From contig NC_006370.1 in assembly GCF_000196255.1 (NCBI RefSeq), positions 774,187 to 838,186 of the forward strand: a stretch of DNA of 64,000 nucleotides, in the 5' to 3' direction. Below the pieces are notes generated by a model, which was not told the DNA's origin, did no database searches, and saw nothing but the letters and a program-made list of their open reading frames with translations. This document shows, piece by piece, positions 51,185 through 62,144 of this stretch (position 1 is its first letter; each line of letters opens with the position of its first letter). Origin of the DNA: Photobacterium profundum SS9. GTDB lineage: Bacteria > Pseudomonadota > Gammaproteobacteria > Enterobacterales > Vibrionaceae. Made by a program: the position numbers and the translations under genes.

Positions 51185-53038
51185 GTGTTAAACCGTTATC
51201 CCTTGTGGAAGAATCTGATGGTGGTGTTAGCACTGCTTGTCGGTCTGCTTTATGCGCTTCCCAATGTTTACGGTGAAGATCCAGCGATTCAAATCACCGG
51301 GGCGCGTGGCGCCTCGGTTGATATGTCTACTCTGGATACTGTCACCGAAGATTTAAAAAAGAACAACATCTCCTATAAATCTGTCGCTTTCGAAAACGGT
51401 ACTGTACTTGTCCGCTTTAACGACACTGATACTCAGATCAGTGCTCGCGATATCATCAATGAACAGCTAGGCGACGATTTCGTCGTTGCGCTTAATCTAG
51501 CAGCATTAACGCCTGACTGGCTTGAATCTATTGGTGCCTCACCAATGAAGCTGGGTCTTGATTTACGTGGTGGTGTTCACTTCTTAATGGAAGTGGATAT
51601 GGATGCGGCAATGGAAAAGTTACTTGGTCAACAAGAAGAGACTTTCCGTACCGAATTACGTGAAGCTAAAGTGCGTTACCGTGCGATAAGCAAAACAGAT
51701 TCCTCTGTCGCAGTGCGTCTGCGTAATGATGAAGATCTAAAAGCAGCAGAAACGGCACTCGCGCAATTACACCCTGATATGCTATTTACCGATAGTAATA
51801 GCAATGGGCGTTTCGTTCTTACTGCACAATTTACAGAAGCTCGTCTGAAAGAAATTCGTAACTACGCAGTTGAACAGAACATCACGATTCTTCGAAATCG
51901 TGTGAATGAACTGGGTGTTGCTGAACCTTTAGTGCAACGTCAAGGTGCTAACCGTATTGTGGTTGAGCTTCCTGGTGTTCAAGATACTGCTCGCGCAAAA
52001 GAAATTCTTGGTGCGACGGCAACACTTGAATTCCGTGAAGTCGATAGCACGGCAGATCTTGCTGCGGCTGCCGCTGGTCGAGTACCAGCAGGTAGTGAAG
52101 TGAAGTACACCCGTGACAAGCGTCCGGCGGTATTAAAGAAGCGTATCATCCTTGCGGGTTCTCATATCACTGATGCGAGCTCAAGTGCTGATGAATATGG
52201 CCGTCCTCAAGTTAACATCTCGCTAGACAGCGAAGGTGGTAGCAAGATGACAGCGTTCTCACGTAATAATGTGGGCAAGCTGATGGCGACAGTGTTTACC
52301 GAGTATAAAGATAGCGGTAAACGTCAAGCCGACGGTAAAGTGATTCTTCAAAAGCATGAAGAAGTGATAAACCAAGCGACGATTCAAACTGCGTTAGGTC
52401 GTAATTTCCGTATTACCGGAATCGATTCGCAGGCAGAAGCACATAACTTAGCGCTTCTACTTCGTGCTGGTGCGCTGATTGCGCCTATCTCTATTGTTGA
52501 AGAGCGTACGATTGGTCCATCAATGGGTCAGCAGAATATCGATATGGGTATTCAGGCGATGATTTGGGGCATGGTAGCAGTAATGCTCTTTACCTTAATT
52601 TATTACCGTGGTTTTGGCCTAATTGCCAACATGGCACTCGTTATGAACTTGGTATTGATTATCGGTGTTATGTCGATGATTCCAGGCGCGACGATGACCT
52701 TACCTGGTATCGCAGGTATCGTATTAACAGTCGGTATGGCTGTCGATGCGAACGTATTGATATTTGAACGTATCCGTGAAGAATTGCGTGAAGGCCGAAG
52801 CCCTCAACAAGCGATTCAGCAAGGTTACGCGAATGCATTCAGTACGATTGCCGATGCAAACATTACGACACTTATCACAGCAATTATTTTGTTTGCTGTT
52901 GGTACTGGTGCTATCAAAGGCTTCGCTGTAACACTATCAATCGGTATCCTGACTTCAATGTTCACGGCGATTATAGGTACACGTGCGGTTGTTAACTTTG
53001 TCTACGGCGGTAAGCGCGTAGATAAACTGTCGATATAG
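51185..53038 (+). CDS. secD: Protein export membrane protein SecD
   Basis: A 617-residue RND-family subunit that uses the proton gradient to help complete Sec export. One N-terminal helix (about 10-27), a large periplasmic P1 domain (about 30-450) containing [14 protein letters not shown] and [17 protein letters not shown], then five helices (about 455-610) with [24 protein letters not shown] start at 51185 with GAAGGA upstream. The E. coli protein is 615. It is 11 bases before secF. Confidence 0.97.
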   Translation: MLNRYPLWKNLMVVLALLVGLLYALPNVYGEDPAIQITGARGASVDMSTLDTVTEDLKKNNISYKSVAFENGTVLVRFNDTDTQISARDIINEQLGDDFVVALNLAALTPDWLESIGASPMKLGLDLRGGVHFLMEVDMDAAMEKLLGQQEETFRTELREAKVRYRAISKTDSSVAVRLRNDEDLKAAETALAQLHPDMLFTDSNSNGRFVLTAQFTEARLKEIRNYAVEQNITILRNRVNELGVAEPLVQRQGANRIVVELPGVQDTARAKEILGATATLEFREVDSTADLAAAAAGRVPAGSEVKYTRDKRPAVLKKRIILAGSHITDASSSADEYGRPQVNISLDSEGGSKMTAFSRNNVGKLMATVFTEYKDSGKRQADGKVILQKHEEVINQATIQTALGRNFRITGIDSQAEAHNLALLLRAGALIAPISIVEERTIGPSMGQQNIDMGIQAMIWGMVAVMLFTLIYYRGFGLIANMALVMNLVLIIGVMSMIPGATMTLPGIAGIVLTVGMAVDANVLIFERIREELREGRSPQQAIQQGYANAFSTIADANITTLITAIILFAVGTGAIKGFAVTLSIGILTSMFTAIIGTRAVVNFVYGGKRVDKLSI

Positions 53039-53049
53039 GAGGCGCAAAC

Positions 53050-53997
53050 ATGTTTCAACTATTGAAAGTGGATAATGCGATCGACTTTATGCGCTGGTCA
53101 AAGTTTGCTTTTGTTTTTTCACTAATGATGATTGCAGTGGCAATTGGCACAGTGGCAACAAAGAAGCTTAACTGGGGTCTCGACTTTACTGGCGGTACGT
53201 TAATTGAAGTGGGTTTTGAACAACCTGCAGATTTGCTTAAAATTCGTGATTCGTTAGAAGCTGCGGGTTTTGGCGATGCGATCGTACAGAATTTCGGTAC
53301 TGCTCGTGATGTACTTGTGCGTCTGCAGCCTCGTGAAAATGCAAAAGGTGAAGTACTGGGTAACCAGATCATCGATGCATTAAAAGTGGGAACAGGGCAG
53401 AGCGTTGAAATGCGTCGTATCGAGTTTGTTGGTCCTAATGTGGGTGACGAACTGGCTGAAGCTGGCGGATTGGCGATTATTATCTCGCTAATTTGTATTT
53501 TGCTTTATGTCTCGATGCGTTTCGAATGGCGTTTAGCTGCTGGTGCGGTATTAGCACTTGCGCACGATGTTATTATTACGATTGGTATCTTTTCTCTTCT
53601 AGAGGTGGAAGTCGACCTAACCATTGTTGCAGCCTTGCTGACCGTTGTTGGTTACTCACTAAACGATACGATTGTTGTATTTGACCGTATCCGTGAGAAC
53701 TTCCGTAAAATGCGAAAGGGTGAAGCGCCTGATGTGATAAACAACTCTATTACTCAAACGTTAAGCCGTACGCTGATTACATCGGGTACAACCTTGTTTG
53801 TTGTTGTCGCTCTCTTTATGAAAGGCGGAACAATGATCCACGGTTTTGCCTTGGCATTATTGATCGGTATAACGGTGGGTACTTATTCATCAATCTACGT
53901 TGCTTCGGCACTGGCATTGAAATTGGGTATCAGTCGTGAACACTTAATGCCACCACAGGTAGAAAAAGAAGGTGAAGAATTCGACGCAATGCCTTAA
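53050..53997 (+). CDS. secF: Protein export membrane protein SecF
   Basis: A 315-residue partner of SecD with six membrane helices and a small periplasmic domain. Signatures: GLDFTGGTLIEV near 43, VEMRRIEFVGPNVGDEL, and VVGYSLNDTIVVFDRIRENFR (about 205-225). The start has GGAGGC upstream. It completes the yajC-secD-secF unit; the terminator follows. Confidence 0.97.
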   Translation: MFQLLKVDNAIDFMRWSKFAFVFSLMMIAVAIGTVATKKLNWGLDFTGGTLIEVGFEQPADLLKIRDSLEAAGFGDAIVQNFGTARDVLVRLQPRENAKGEVLGNQIIDALKVGTGQSVEMRRIEFVGPNVGDELAEAGGLAIIISLICILLYVSMRFEWRLAAGAVLALAHDVIITIGIFSLLEVEVDLTIVAALLTVVGYSLNDTIVVFDRIRENFRKMRKGEAPDVINNSITQTLSRTLITSGTTLFVVVALFMKGGTMIHGFALALLIGITVGTYSSIYVASALALKLGISREHLMPPQVEKEGEEFDAMP

Positions 53998-54054
53998 TTT
54001 AGTTTCGAAAGGTGAGTGTCGAGATACGAGACTTGCCAGCTCGAACTAAATAGA

Positions 54055-54083
54055 AACGGAGCCAGAAGGCTCCGTTTTTTTTG
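54055..54083 (+). terminator. Terminator after secF
   Basis: AACGGAGC and GCTCCGTT enclose CAGAAG, followed by T8. It ends the queA/tgt-secF transcription unit. Confidence 0.92.
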
Positions 54084-54237
54084 TCTCAAAAATCGGCTCT
54101 ATGACCCTAAGGGAAAGATGCGAGTTACAAGATGTTAGATTCTAGGAAGCGGAAGGCCTCTGTTCTGGATGAAGTATTGATTGGCTTTTAGGACCTGTTT
54201 CTCGCTTCTCGAACCTAGCCACTTGTTTCTTAGGCAC

Positions 54238-54265
54238 AAAAAAGCCCCGACAGTGTCGAGGCTTC
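54238..54265 (-). terminator. Terminator of suhB
   Basis: On the minus strand AAGCCTCGACA and TGTCGGGGCTT pair (with one G-T pair), followed by T6. It lies 26 bases past the suhB stop. Confidence 0.88.
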
Positions 54266-54290
54266 AGAATTTCTTAATCGTTATAAACGA

Positions 54291-55091
54291 TTATTTAGCT
54301 AATGCTTCGCCACCGTGTTCACGGATTTTAGCGATGATTGGCTTAACTACGCGTGCATTACCAGCAACAATGTTGCCAGATGTTAGGTAGTTAGTGTTAC
54401 CAGTAAAGTCAGTACAGATAGCGCCCGCTTCACGTGCAATTAGTTCACCAGCTGCTAGTTCCCAAGGCTTTTGACCTAGTTTAACTACGCCATCAACACG
54501 ACCTGCTGCTAGGTAACAAAGGTCTAGTGCTGAACAACCAGATTGACGCATATCGTCACACTCAACAAAAATTGCTGATTGTACTTTGTTAAGCGCTTCA
54601 GCGTGTTGCTTAGCTGCGAATGGTAAACCAGTAGCAATAATAGTACCGCTAAGGTCACGAGGCTGTGATGTACGTAGACGTTGGCTGTTAAGCTGTGCGC
54701 CAGAACCACGTGTTGCAGTGAAGAGTTCGTTACGAGATGGATCGTATACTACAGAAACTTCAGTACGACCACGCATGCGTAGTGCAATTGAAATAGCGTA
54801 ATGAGGCAAACCACGTACGAAGTTTTTGGTGCCATCCACTGGGTCGATGATCCACTGACACTCTTTGTCACGGCCTTCTTTAGTACCAGACTCTGCTGCA
54901 AGAATGCAGTGATCAGGGTAAGATTTAAGAATAGAATTGATGATGATAGCTTCAGCTTCATGATCAATATTAGTAACGACGTCACTGCCTTTATTGGCAA
55001 CTTCAATGCCTTGAGGTTTTTCTAACGATTTAATGACATGGTCACCAGCCTTTCGCGCAGCGCGAATGGCGATATTAAGCATCGGATGCAT
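54291..55091 (-). CDS. suhB: Inositol-1-monophosphatase family protein SuhB
   Basis: A 266-residue Mg-dependent phosphatase, also known in E. coli as a factor that joins the rRNA antitermination (boxA/Nus) complex and helps ribosome assembly. Metal-binding motifs: AAESGTKEG and WIIDPVDGTKNFVRGLPH, and the C-terminal KPWELAAGELIAREAGA. The E. coli protein is 267. It is divergent from trmJ, as in E. coli. This is a notable partner for the rRNA operon in the same window, though that linkage is coincidental. Confidence 0.95.
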   Translation of the reverse strand: MHPMLNIAIRAARKAGDHVIKSLEKPQGIEVANKGSDVVTNIDHEAEAIIINSILKSYPDHCILAAESGTKEGRDKECQWIIDPVDGTKNFVRGLPHYAISIALRMRGRTEVSVVYDPSRNELFTATRGSGAQLNSQRLRTSQPRDLSGTIIATGLPFAAKQHAEALNKVQSAIFVECDDMRQSGCSALDLCYLAAGRVDGVVKLGQKPWELAAGELIAREAGAICTDFTGNTNYLTSGNIVAGNARVVKPIIAKIREHGGEALAK

Positions 55092-55300
55092 AGGATCTTC
55101 CCAACGGATGTTAAAGAACTAAAAATCGGCGGCGAGTATAACAGAGCTAGGGCAAAATGGAAGTGGTTATTTTTTAAACACCGCGAGTAAAAACTAAAAA
55201 AAATAGAAAAACACGTTTTAGTTTTACATGTTTTCCCCACTTCGTTATAGGCTGTGCTAAAATCCAACCGCTCTTAAAAATAGTCGGAAATTGCTAAACC

Positions 55301-56032
55301 ATGTTAGATAAAATAAGCGTTGTTTTAATCGGTACATCTCACCCAGGAAATATTGGTTCAGCAGCTCGTGCCATGAAGGTGATGGGGCTTACGAATCTAG
55401 TCCTTGTTGACCCAGCTTGTGAGATAGACGCCAAGTCTCTTGCTTTAGCTGCTGGTGCGGCAGATGTCGTAACCAATGCAAAAATCGTCAAAACATTAGA
55501 TGAAGCAATTGCAGATTGTGGTTTAGTGATTGGCTCAAGTGCACGTTCTCGTACATTAGAATGGCCACAACTTGATCCGCGTGAATCAGGTATCAAAACA
55601 ATTGAAGAAGCAGCAGCGCACCCCGTTGCTATTTTATTCGGTCGTGAACGTACTGGTTTGACGAATGAAGAATTACAAAAATGTCATTGTCACGTTTATA
55701 TTCCGGCGAACCCTGAATACAGCTCATTGAACTTAGCAATGGCAGTGCAAACTGTTAGTTATGAAGTTCGTATGGCATTTTTAGAAACGCAGAAGTACAC
55801 GGGTGAAAAGATAATTAATGAATACCCGCGTGCCAAAGAATTAGAATTGTTCTACGAGCACCTTGAAAAAGTGACGACTCAAACTCAGTTCATTAATAAG
55901 AAGCATCCCGGCATGGTGATGACCAAACTTCGCCGCATGTTTACCCGTGCTCGTCCAGAGCAGCAAGAGCTGAATATTCTGCGTGGTATTCTTACTTCTG
56001 TTGAAAAATCATTAGAACATCGCGATAAATAA
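55301..56032 (+). CDS. trmJ: tRNA (cytidine/uridine-2'-O-)-methyltransferase TrmJ
   Basis: A 243-residue SPOUT-class enzyme methylating position 32 of tRNAs. The trefoil-knot motifs are present: N-terminal [34 protein letters not shown] and [14 protein letters not shown]. The C-terminal helical region is of usual length. It lies just before iscR in the same direction, as in E. coli, but the iscR promoter with IscR sites is in the gap, so the two units are separable. Confidence 0.95.
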   Translation: MLDKISVVLIGTSHPGNIGSAARAMKVMGLTNLVLVDPACEIDAKSLALAAGAADVVTNAKIVKTLDEAIADCGLVIGSSARSRTLEWPQLDPRESGIKTIEEAAAHPVAILFGRERTGLTNEELQKCHCHVYIPANPEYSSLNLAMAVQTVSYEVRMAFLETQKYTGEKIINEYPRAKELELFYEHLEKVTTQTQFINKKHPGMVMTKLRRMFTRARPEQQELNILRGILTSVEKSLEHRDK

Positions 56033-56043
56033 CCCTACTGTGC

Positions 56044-56103
56044 GTCAGGTCTAAAACCTGACTAAAATCGTCAGGTAAATACTTGACCATTTTAGTCGGG
56101 TAT
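56044..56103 (+). promoter_or_regulatory. IscR type-1-like site array and iscR promoter
   Basis: Two abutting 25-base sites at 56054-56078 and 56079-56103 fit the type 1 IscR consensus (CCTGAC...GTCAGG and CTTGAC...AGTCGGG), and a further half-site GTCAGGT lies at 56044. TTGACC (56083-56088) is the probable -35, inside the second site, with TAACAC (56105-56110) a candidate -10. Holo-IscR would repress here. GTCAGGT/ACCTGAC at 56044-56062 can also fold as a small hairpin. Confidence 0.8.
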
Positions 56104-56144
56104 GTAACACTCGTGCTATATACATAAGTGGATAGCGGTGTGTT

Positions 56145-56663
56145 ATGAGATTGACTTCAAAAGGAAGATATGCAGTAACTGCGATGCTTGACGTCGCTCT
56201 GCATTCTCAAGATGGTCCAGTGCCTTTAGCGGATATTTCCGAACGACAAGGTATTTCACTGTCTTATTTAGAACAACTTTTCTCACGCCTACGTAAAGCT
56301 GGCCTTGTGGCAAGTGTTCGTGGACCAGGTGGTGGTTATCGCTTAGGTGAAGATGCTAATGATATCGCTGTAGGTATGGTTATCGCAGCTGTTGATGAAT
56401 CGGTTGATGCTACAAAATGTCATGGTAAAGCTGACTGTCAAGGTGGTGTACGCTGCTTAACACACACTTTATGGCATGACTTAAGCTCCCGTATCAGCGG
56501 CTTTTTGAATAACATCACTCTTGGTGAGTTGATGAGAGATAATAACGTTCAAGAGATTTCAGGTCGTCAAGATCAAGTTTTAAGCAATAGTTCGCTAAGA
56601 ACGTCTTTTGGACATAAAAAAACACACGATAGCACCACTATAGGTGTCGATGTCCGCTCTTAG
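56145..56663 (+). CDS. iscR: Fe-S cluster-sensing regulator IscR
   Basis: A 172-residue Rrf2-family regulator. The winged helix covers about 1-65 ([39 protein letters not shown]). The [2Fe-2S] ligands are the three Cys in [18 protein letters not shown] and a conserved His nearby. With its cluster it represses the isc operon. E. coli IscR is 162 residues. First gene of the isc operon; autoregulation is indicated by the site array upstream. Confidence 0.97.
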   Translation: MRLTSKGRYAVTAMLDVALHSQDGPVPLADISERQGISLSYLEQLFSRLRKAGLVASVRGPGGGYRLGEDANDIAVGMVIAAVDESVDATKCHGKADCQGGVRCLTHTLWHDLSSRISGFLNNITLGELMRDNNVQEISGRQDQVLSNSSLRTSFGHKKTHDSTTIGVDVRS

Positions 56664-56694
56664 TCGCTAGACATCCGTGTTTTCGGAGATGAAA

Positions 56695-57909
56695 ATGAAA
56701 TTGCCAATATATTTCGATTATTCAGCTACTTGCCCAGTAGATCCACGTGTTGCTGAAAAAATGATGCAATGCCTTACAATGGATGGGAACTTCGGTAACC
56801 CTGCTTCCCGTTCTCACCGTTTCGGTTGGCAGGCTGAAGAAGCTGTTGATACAGCGCGTGAGCAAGTTGCTGATCTGATGAATGCTGACCCACGTGAAAT
56901 TGTCTTTACGTCTGGTGCAACAGAATCTGACAACCTTGCAATTAAAGGCGCTGCGCGTTTTTATAGCAAAAAAGGTAAGCACATTATAACCTGTAAGACT
57001 GAGCACAAAGCGGTATTAGACCCTTGTCGTCAGCTTGAGCGTGAAGGCTTTGAAGTCACATATCTTGATCCAGAAGCAAATGGCTTAATTGATATGGCAA
57101 AATTGCGTGATGCGATTCGTGAAGACACCGTTTTGATGTCTATCATGCACGTAAATAACGAAATTGGCGTAATTCAAGATATTACCGCTATTGGCGAGCT
57201 TTGCCGTGAAAACAAAATCGTTTTCCACGTTGATGCCGCACAGTCAATCGGTAAGCTACCAATCGATGTACAGGCAATGAAAGTTGACCTGATTTCAGTT
57301 ACATCGCATAAAATTTACGGCCCTAAAGGAATTGGTGCGCTTTACGTTCGTCGTAAGCCACGTATTCGTTTAGAAGCTCAAATGCACGGCGGCGGTCATG
57401 AGCGTGGTATGCGTTCTGGTACTCTTGCTACCCACCAGATTGTTGGTATGGGTGAAGCATTCCGCATTGCGAAAGAAGAGATGGAACAAGATCGTGTGCA
57501 TACATTAGCACTACGAACTCGCCTTCTTGATGGTCTAAAAGATATGGAATCAGTTCATATTAATGGTGACCTAGAGCAACGTGTATCAAGTAACCTGAAT
57601 ATTAGCTTTGCTTTCGTTGAAGGTGAGTCTTTATTAATGGCACTGAAAGATCTCGCTGTTTCTTCTGGTTCAGCATGTACTTCAGCAAGCCTTGAGCCTT
57701 CATACGTACTGCGAGCGCTTGGTTTAGATGATGAACTAGCACATAGCTCAATTCGTTTCTCTTTTGGTCGTTTCTCGACAGAAGAAGAAATTGATTACGC
57801 AATTACACAGATCCGTACTGCAGTAGAAAAACTGCGTGATATGTCGCCATTATGGGATATGCACAAAGAAGGTATTGATCTTAACTCTGTTGAGTGGGCA
57901 CACCACTAA
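56695..57909 (+). CDS. iscS: Cysteine desulfurase IscS
   Basis: A 404-residue PLP enzyme (the E. coli length) that removes sulfur from cysteine for Fe-S clusters, tRNA thiolation and more. The PLP lysine is in [15 protein letters not shown]; the active-site Cys loop is [20 protein letters not shown]. The N terminus [12 protein letters not shown] is conserved; ATG 56695 is preferred over the earlier in-frame ATGs because GGAG is correctly spaced. Third residue pair TC in ATCPVD replaces the more common ATTPVD. Confidence 0.97.
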   Translation: MKLPIYFDYSATCPVDPRVAEKMMQCLTMDGNFGNPASRSHRFGWQAEEAVDTAREQVADLMNADPREIVFTSGATESDNLAIKGAARFYSKKGKHIITCKTEHKAVLDPCRQLEREGFEVTYLDPEANGLIDMAKLRDAIREDTVLMSIMHVNNEIGVIQDITAIGELCRENKIVFHVDAAQSIGKLPIDVQAMKVDLISVTSHKIYGPKGIGALYVRRKPRIRLEAQMHGGGHERGMRSGTLATHQIVGMGEAFRIAKEEMEQDRVHTLALRTRLLDGLKDMESVHINGDLEQRVSSNLNISFAFVEGESLLMALKDLAVSSGSACTSASLEPSYVLRALGLDDELAHSSIRFSFGRFSTEEEIDYAITQIRTAVEKLRDMSPLWDMHKEGIDLNSVEWAHH

Positions 57910-57955
57910 GCTAGCGGTCATAAACTTGTGATCATCAAATGTCGAGGAAATCATC

Positions 57956-58342
57956 ATGGCATATAGTGAAAAAGTCATTGAGCATTATGAGAATCCGCGT
58001 AACGTGGGCTCTTTCGATAAAAATGATAAAAACATTGGTAGCGGCATGGTGGGTGCACCAGCATGTGGCGACGTAATGAAACTTCAAATCAAAGTAAGTG
58101 ATGAAGGTATCATTGAAGATGCGAAGTTTAAAACATACGGTTGTGGCTCTGCAATTGCTTCTAGTTCACTGATCACTGAATGGGTGAAAGGTAAGAGTTT
58201 AGACGAAGCGGCAGCTATCAAGAACTCAGCAATTGCTGAAGAACTTGAACTACCACCCGTGAAGATCCACTGTTCTATTCTTGCAGAAGATGCAATTAAA
58301 GCCGCAGTTAGTGATTATAAGAAAAAACACGAAGCAAACTAA
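57956..58342 (+). CDS. iscU: Fe-S cluster scaffold IscU
   Basis: A 128-residue scaffold on which clusters are built. The three ligand Cys are in GAPACGDVMKLQ, YGCGSAIASSSL and VKIHCSILAED, with the Asp beside the first. LPPVK is the recognition motif for HscA. E. coli length. It is 46 bases after iscS, with CGAGGAAA as ribosome site. Confidence 0.98.
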   Translation: MAYSEKVIEHYENPRNVGSFDKNDKNIGSGMVGAPACGDVMKLQIKVSDEGIIEDAKFKTYGCGSAIASSSLITEWVKGKSLDEAAAIKNSAIAEELELPPVKIHCSILAEDAIKAAVSDYKKKHEAN

Positions 58343-58360
58343 GACGTTGAGGGTTGTTGT

Positions 58361-58684
58361 ATGGCCATTACTATTACTGAAGCGGCAGCAAGTCGCGTAG
58401 CTACTTTCCTTAAGAATCGCGGTAAGGGCTTTGGCCTTCGCCTAGGTGTCCGTACTTCGGGATGTTCAGGAATGGCTTACGTTCTCGAATTTGTTGATGA
58501 TATCAATGAAGAGGACGAGGTATTCGAAGAGAAGGGTGTAAGAATCGTAATTGATGCAAAAAGCCTAGTTTATCTTGACGGTACCGAGCTTGATTTTGCC
58601 AAAGAAGGGCTAAATGAAGGCTTCCAATTCAACAACCCGAACGTATCAAGCGAATGTGGTTGTGGTGAAAGCTTCAACGTTTAA
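58361..58684 (+). CDS. iscA: Fe-S cluster assembly protein IscA
   Basis: A 107-residue A-type carrier. The conserved Cys are in [14 protein letters not shown] and the C-terminal SECGCGESF. It delivers or repairs Fe-S clusters. It is 18 bases after iscU. E. coli length. Confidence 0.98.
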   Translation: MAITITEAAASRVATFLKNRGKGFGLRLGVRTSGCSGMAYVLEFVDDINEEDEVFEEKGVRIVIDAKSLVYLDGTELDFAKEGLNEGFQFNNPNVSSECGCGESFNV

Positions 58685-58769
58685 TCGCTATAGTCGTTTC
58701 CACTGAGCCTAACTGCTTTATCTTCATATATACCAGTTAGGTTTAGTATTTAGAGATACCAGACGCGAT

Positions 58770-59285
58770 ATGAATCATTTCGAATTATTTAGACTGCCTT
58801 TCCAATTTGAATTGGATGGGGGTCTTCTGTCAACTCAGTTCCGGGAACTACAACGTCGTTTCCATCCTGATAATTTCGCTACAGCTTCAGAACGTGATCG
58901 CTTAATGTCGGTCCAAAAAGCAGCGCAAATTAACGACGCATTCCAAACGCTAAAAAATCCAATCTCACGAGCTGAATATATGCTGTCTGAGCAAGATATG
59001 GATATTCGTGGCGAGCAAAAAACGCTACAAGATCCTGAATTCTTAATGCAGCAAATGGAACTGCGTGAAGAACTTGAAGATATCTCAGATGCAAGTGACC
59101 CTGAAAGTGCCCTATTCGATTTTGAACAGCAAGTAACAGCGTTATATAAATCGCAATTGAGCGCTCTTGAGCAACTATTAAATCAGGATGATTGGGAAGA
59201 AGCGGCAGATGCCGTGCGTAAGCTAAAATTTATTGATAAGCTGCGCTATGAAATTGAACGTCTTGAAGAGACTTTCTTTGACTAA
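58770..59285 (+). CDS. hscB: Co-chaperone HscB
   Basis: A 171-residue J-type partner of HscA: J domain (about 1-75) with HPD in [10 protein letters not shown], then a C-terminal IscU-binding helical domain. It targets IscU to HscA. E. coli length (171). It lies between iscA and hscA; the 85-base gap before it shows no clear hairpin. Confidence 0.96.
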   Translation: MNHFELFRLPFQFELDGGLLSTQFRELQRRFHPDNFATASERDRLMSVQKAAQINDAFQTLKNPISRAEYMLSEQDMDIRGEQKTLQDPEFLMQQMELREELEDISDASDPESALFDFEQQVTALYKSQLSALEQLLNQDDWEEAADAVRKLKFIDKLRYEIERLEETFFD

Positions 59286-59323
59286 TTGCTTCTCACCCGA
59301 GCACTAACTTCACAGGAAAGATA

Positions 59324-61177
59324 ATGGCACTGTTACAGATTGCTGAACCAGGTCAGAGTGCGGCACCGCATCAACATCGTTTGGCGGTGGGCATTGATTT
59401 GGGTACTACAAATTCTCTCGTTGCTGCCGTGCGCAGTGGTGTACCAGAAACCTTAAAGGATGATAAAGGGCGTTCTATTCTGCCTTCGATTGTTCATTAT
59501 GGTGAGGAATCCCTGCTTGTTGGTCATGAAGCCAGAGAGCTTGCTCAGCAAGATCCTAGTAATACTATCTTTTCAGTAAAACGTATGATGGGTCGCTCTT
59601 TAGCGGATATTCAACAACGTTACCCGCATTTACCGTATCAATTTGAAGCATCAGATAATGGTTTGCCTCAATTAATGACCCCTACGGGTAAAGTTAATCC
59701 TGTTCAAGTATCTGCCGAGATCCTTAAAACCCTTAATGCACGCGCTGTGGCGACATTAGGTGGTGATCTTGAAGGTGTCGTTATAACGGTTCCGGCTTAT
59801 TTTGATGATGCGCAACGAGCAGGCACTAAAGATGCTGCAAAGCTAGCGAACCTAAATGTATTACGTTTACTTAATGAGCCAACAGCCGCTGCGATTGCTT
59901 ATGGTTTAGATTCTGGTCAAGAGGGCGTTATTGCTGTTTATGACTTAGGTGGCGGTACATTCGATATTTCTGTTTTACGTTTATCGAAAGGCGTATTTGA
60001 AGTATTAGCAACTGGCGGTGATTCAGCATTGGGTGGTGATGATTTTGATCACTTACTTGCCGATTGGATTAAAGAGCAAGCGGGCTATATTGGTGATTTA
60101 ACTGCGCAACAAATGCGTATGGTACAAGATGCGGCCACTGACGCTAAAATTGCGTTAACAGATGCAGATACAGCCCAGATTGATGTGCTGAATTGGCAAG
60201 GTATTGTTACTCGTGAACAGTTTAATGCGCTAATTCAGCCGTTAGTAAAGAAAACACTGATGTCTTGTCGCCGGGCGATCAAAGATTCAGGCATTGAAAT
60301 TAGTGACACCATTGAAACCGTGATGGTTGGTGGTTCAACACGTGTACCATTGGTACGTGAAATGGTGGGTAATTACTTCGGTAAAGAGCCACTAACATCG
60401 ATTGATCCTGACAAAGTTGTTGCGATTGGTGCATCAATTCAAGCTGATATCTTAGTCGGTAATAAGCCTGATTCAGATATGCTATTACTTGATGTTATTC
60501 CTCTGTCTTTAGGTATAGAGACAATGGGTGGCATGATTGAAAAAATCATTCCTCGTAACACGACAATTCCTGTTGCACGTGCCCAAGAATTTACCACGTT
60601 CAAAGATGGCCAAACAGCAATGTCGGTACATGTGGTGCAAGGTGAACGTGAAATGGTAAGCGATTGTCGTTCTTTAGCGCGATTTACACTACGTGGAATC
60701 CCAGCTATGACGGCCGGTGCTGCACACATTCGTGTTACGTATCAAGTTGATGCAGATGGACTGTTGTCTGTTACTGCAATGGAAAAGAGCAGTAACGTTC
60801 AATCATCCATTCAAGTTAAACCCTCTTATGGTTTAAGTGATAATGAAGTCGCAACTATGATTCGTGAGTCAATGACGCACGCACAAGATGATAAAGATGC
60901 ACGTACATTAGCTGAACAATACGTAGAAGCTGATCGTGTATTGGAAGGCCTAATTACAGCTCTCGCAATCGATGGTGATACTTTACTATCAAAAGAAGAG
61001 CGTGAAACGCTGGAAGGCGTAATGATGGAACTTGTTCAATTGCGTAAAGGTACAGACTACCGATCAATTGAACAGGGTATTAAGAAAACTGATAAAGCGA
61101 GCCAAGAATTTGCTTCACGTCGAATGGATAAATCTATTCGACAGGCATTGGCTGGTCAATCGATAGATGAGGTTTAG
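59324..61177 (+). CDS. hscA: Fe-S chaperone HscA
   Basis: A 617-residue Hsp70 specialised for IscU. ATPase signatures: [13 protein letters not shown] (about 23-35), [12 protein letters not shown] and [12 protein letters not shown]. The substrate-binding half follows. It works with HscB to release the cluster from IscU. E. coli length (616). It is followed two bases later by fdx. Confidence 0.97.
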   Translation: MALLQIAEPGQSAAPHQHRLAVGIDLGTTNSLVAAVRSGVPETLKDDKGRSILPSIVHYGEESLLVGHEARELAQQDPSNTIFSVKRMMGRSLADIQQRYPHLPYQFEASDNGLPQLMTPTGKVNPVQVSAEILKTLNARAVATLGGDLEGVVITVPAYFDDAQRAGTKDAAKLANLNVLRLLNEPTAAAIAYGLDSGQEGVIAVYDLGGGTFDISVLRLSKGVFEVLATGGDSALGGDDFDHLLADWIKEQAGYIGDLTAQQMRMVQDAATDAKIALTDADTAQIDVLNWQGIVTREQFNALIQPLVKKTLMSCRRAIKDSGIEISDTIETVMVGGSTRVPLVREMVGNYFGKEPLTSIDPDKVVAIGASIQADILVGNKPDSDMLLLDVIPLSLGIETMGGMIEKIIPRNTTIPVARAQEFTTFKDGQTAMSVHVVQGEREMVSDCRSLARFTLRGIPAMTAGAAHIRVTYQVDADGLLSVTAMEKSSNVQSSIQVKPSYGLSDNEVATMIRESMTHAQDDKDARTLAEQYVEADRVLEGLITALAIDGDTLLSKEERETLEGVMMELVQLRKGTDYRSIEQGIKKTDKASQEFASRRMDKSIRQALAGQSIDEV

Positions 61178-61179
61178 GC

Positions 61180-61518
61180 ATGCCTAAAATCGTTGTATTA
61201 CCACATAAAGAACTTTGCCCTGAAGGCGCAATTTTAGAAGCTAAAACGGGTGAAACAGTACTTGATGTAGCACTCCGTAATGGTATTGGTATTGAACATG
61301 CTTGTGAAAAATCATGCGCATGTACGACTTGTCATATTGTTATCCGTGAAGGTTTTGATTCACTGGATGAAAGTGATGAGTTAGAAGATGACATGCTGGA
61401 TAAAGCATGGGGCCTTGAACCTGAATCCCGTTTAGGTTGTCAGGCGACGGTTGCGGATAGGGATCTTGTTGTTGAGATTCCAAAATATACGATTAATCTT
61501 GCTTCTGAAAAGCACTAA
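61180..61518 (+). CDS. fdx: [2Fe-2S] ferredoxin of the isc operon
   Basis: A 112-residue adrenodoxin-type ferredoxin. Cluster ligands CEKSCACTTCHIVI, with the last Cys in RLGCQAT. It supplies electrons for cluster assembly. It starts two bases after hscA, so translation is coupled. Confidence 0.97.
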   Translation: MPKIVVLPHKELCPEGAILEAKTGETVLDVALRNGIGIEHACEKSCACTTCHIVIREGFDSLDESDELEDDMLDKAWGLEPESRLGCQATVADRDLVVEIPKYTINLASEKH

Positions 61519-61617
61519 GTTTTGTGCCTTTTATTGAATTAGGGACATTTGTGTCAATAAAAGTAAGAGCAACTACACTAGTGATAATGACGTTATAACG
61601 ATTAAGAAGGTAGTATC

Positions 61618-61818
61618 ATGAGCTTAAAATGGACGGATTCTAGAGAATTAGCGATTGAACTGTCTGAGGTGTATCCAGATACGGATCCTAAACTGATTCT
61701 TTTTACCGATCTTCGTCAATGGATTCTGGACCTAGAAGAATTTGATGATGACCCCAAGCACTGTAGTGAAAGGGTGTTAGAAGCCGTGCAAATGTGCTGG
61801 ATGGAAGAAGAAGATTAA
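61618..61818 (+). CDS. iscX: Small acidic Fe-S assembly protein IscX
   Basis: A 66-residue acidic protein (KWTDSRELAIELSEVYPDTDP...CWMEEED), the last gene of the isc operon, thought to bind IscS and tune it by iron. E. coli length (66). The start has AAGAAGGTAG upstream. Confidence 0.96.
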   Translation: MSLKWTDSRELAIELSEVYPDTDPKLILFTDLRQWILDLEEFDDDPKHCSERVLEAVQMCWMEEED

Positions 61819-61956
61819 TCGTTTACTTATTGTGGTTACTGAACAATTGCCCCACTTTTGATTGGGCAGTAAAAACAATATGATCTCGCTCTACATCCTG
61901 ATGTAAACAACTTGTTTATGGTTAGATAACAGAGCAGAGTTAGTCAAAGAAATATA

Positions 61957-61982
61957 AAAGCGGACCTTATGGTCCGCTTTGT
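61957..61982 (+). terminator. Terminator after iscX
   Basis: AAAGCGGACC and GGTCCGCTTT enclose TTAT: ten pairs with a short T-rich tail. The rest of 61819-62144 holds only the presumed pepB promoter region. Confidence 0.8.
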
Positions 61983-62144
61983 TGTATTTAAACCTGTCAA
62001 TATCTTGTAAAACCGCACAATTACCCCCATAACTTGCTGTAAGCCTGCTTAAAGTGATTTGACAAATGTCATGTCCTTGTTATCAAAAAGCATATTGTTT
62101 ATCGCGTGGGTATATATCCTCATCAAGAATCCAAGGAATTTCTA

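Noticed and set aside
54586..54801. Plus-strand frame inside suhB
   Set aside because: It is antisense to well-conserved SuhB sequence without signals of its own.
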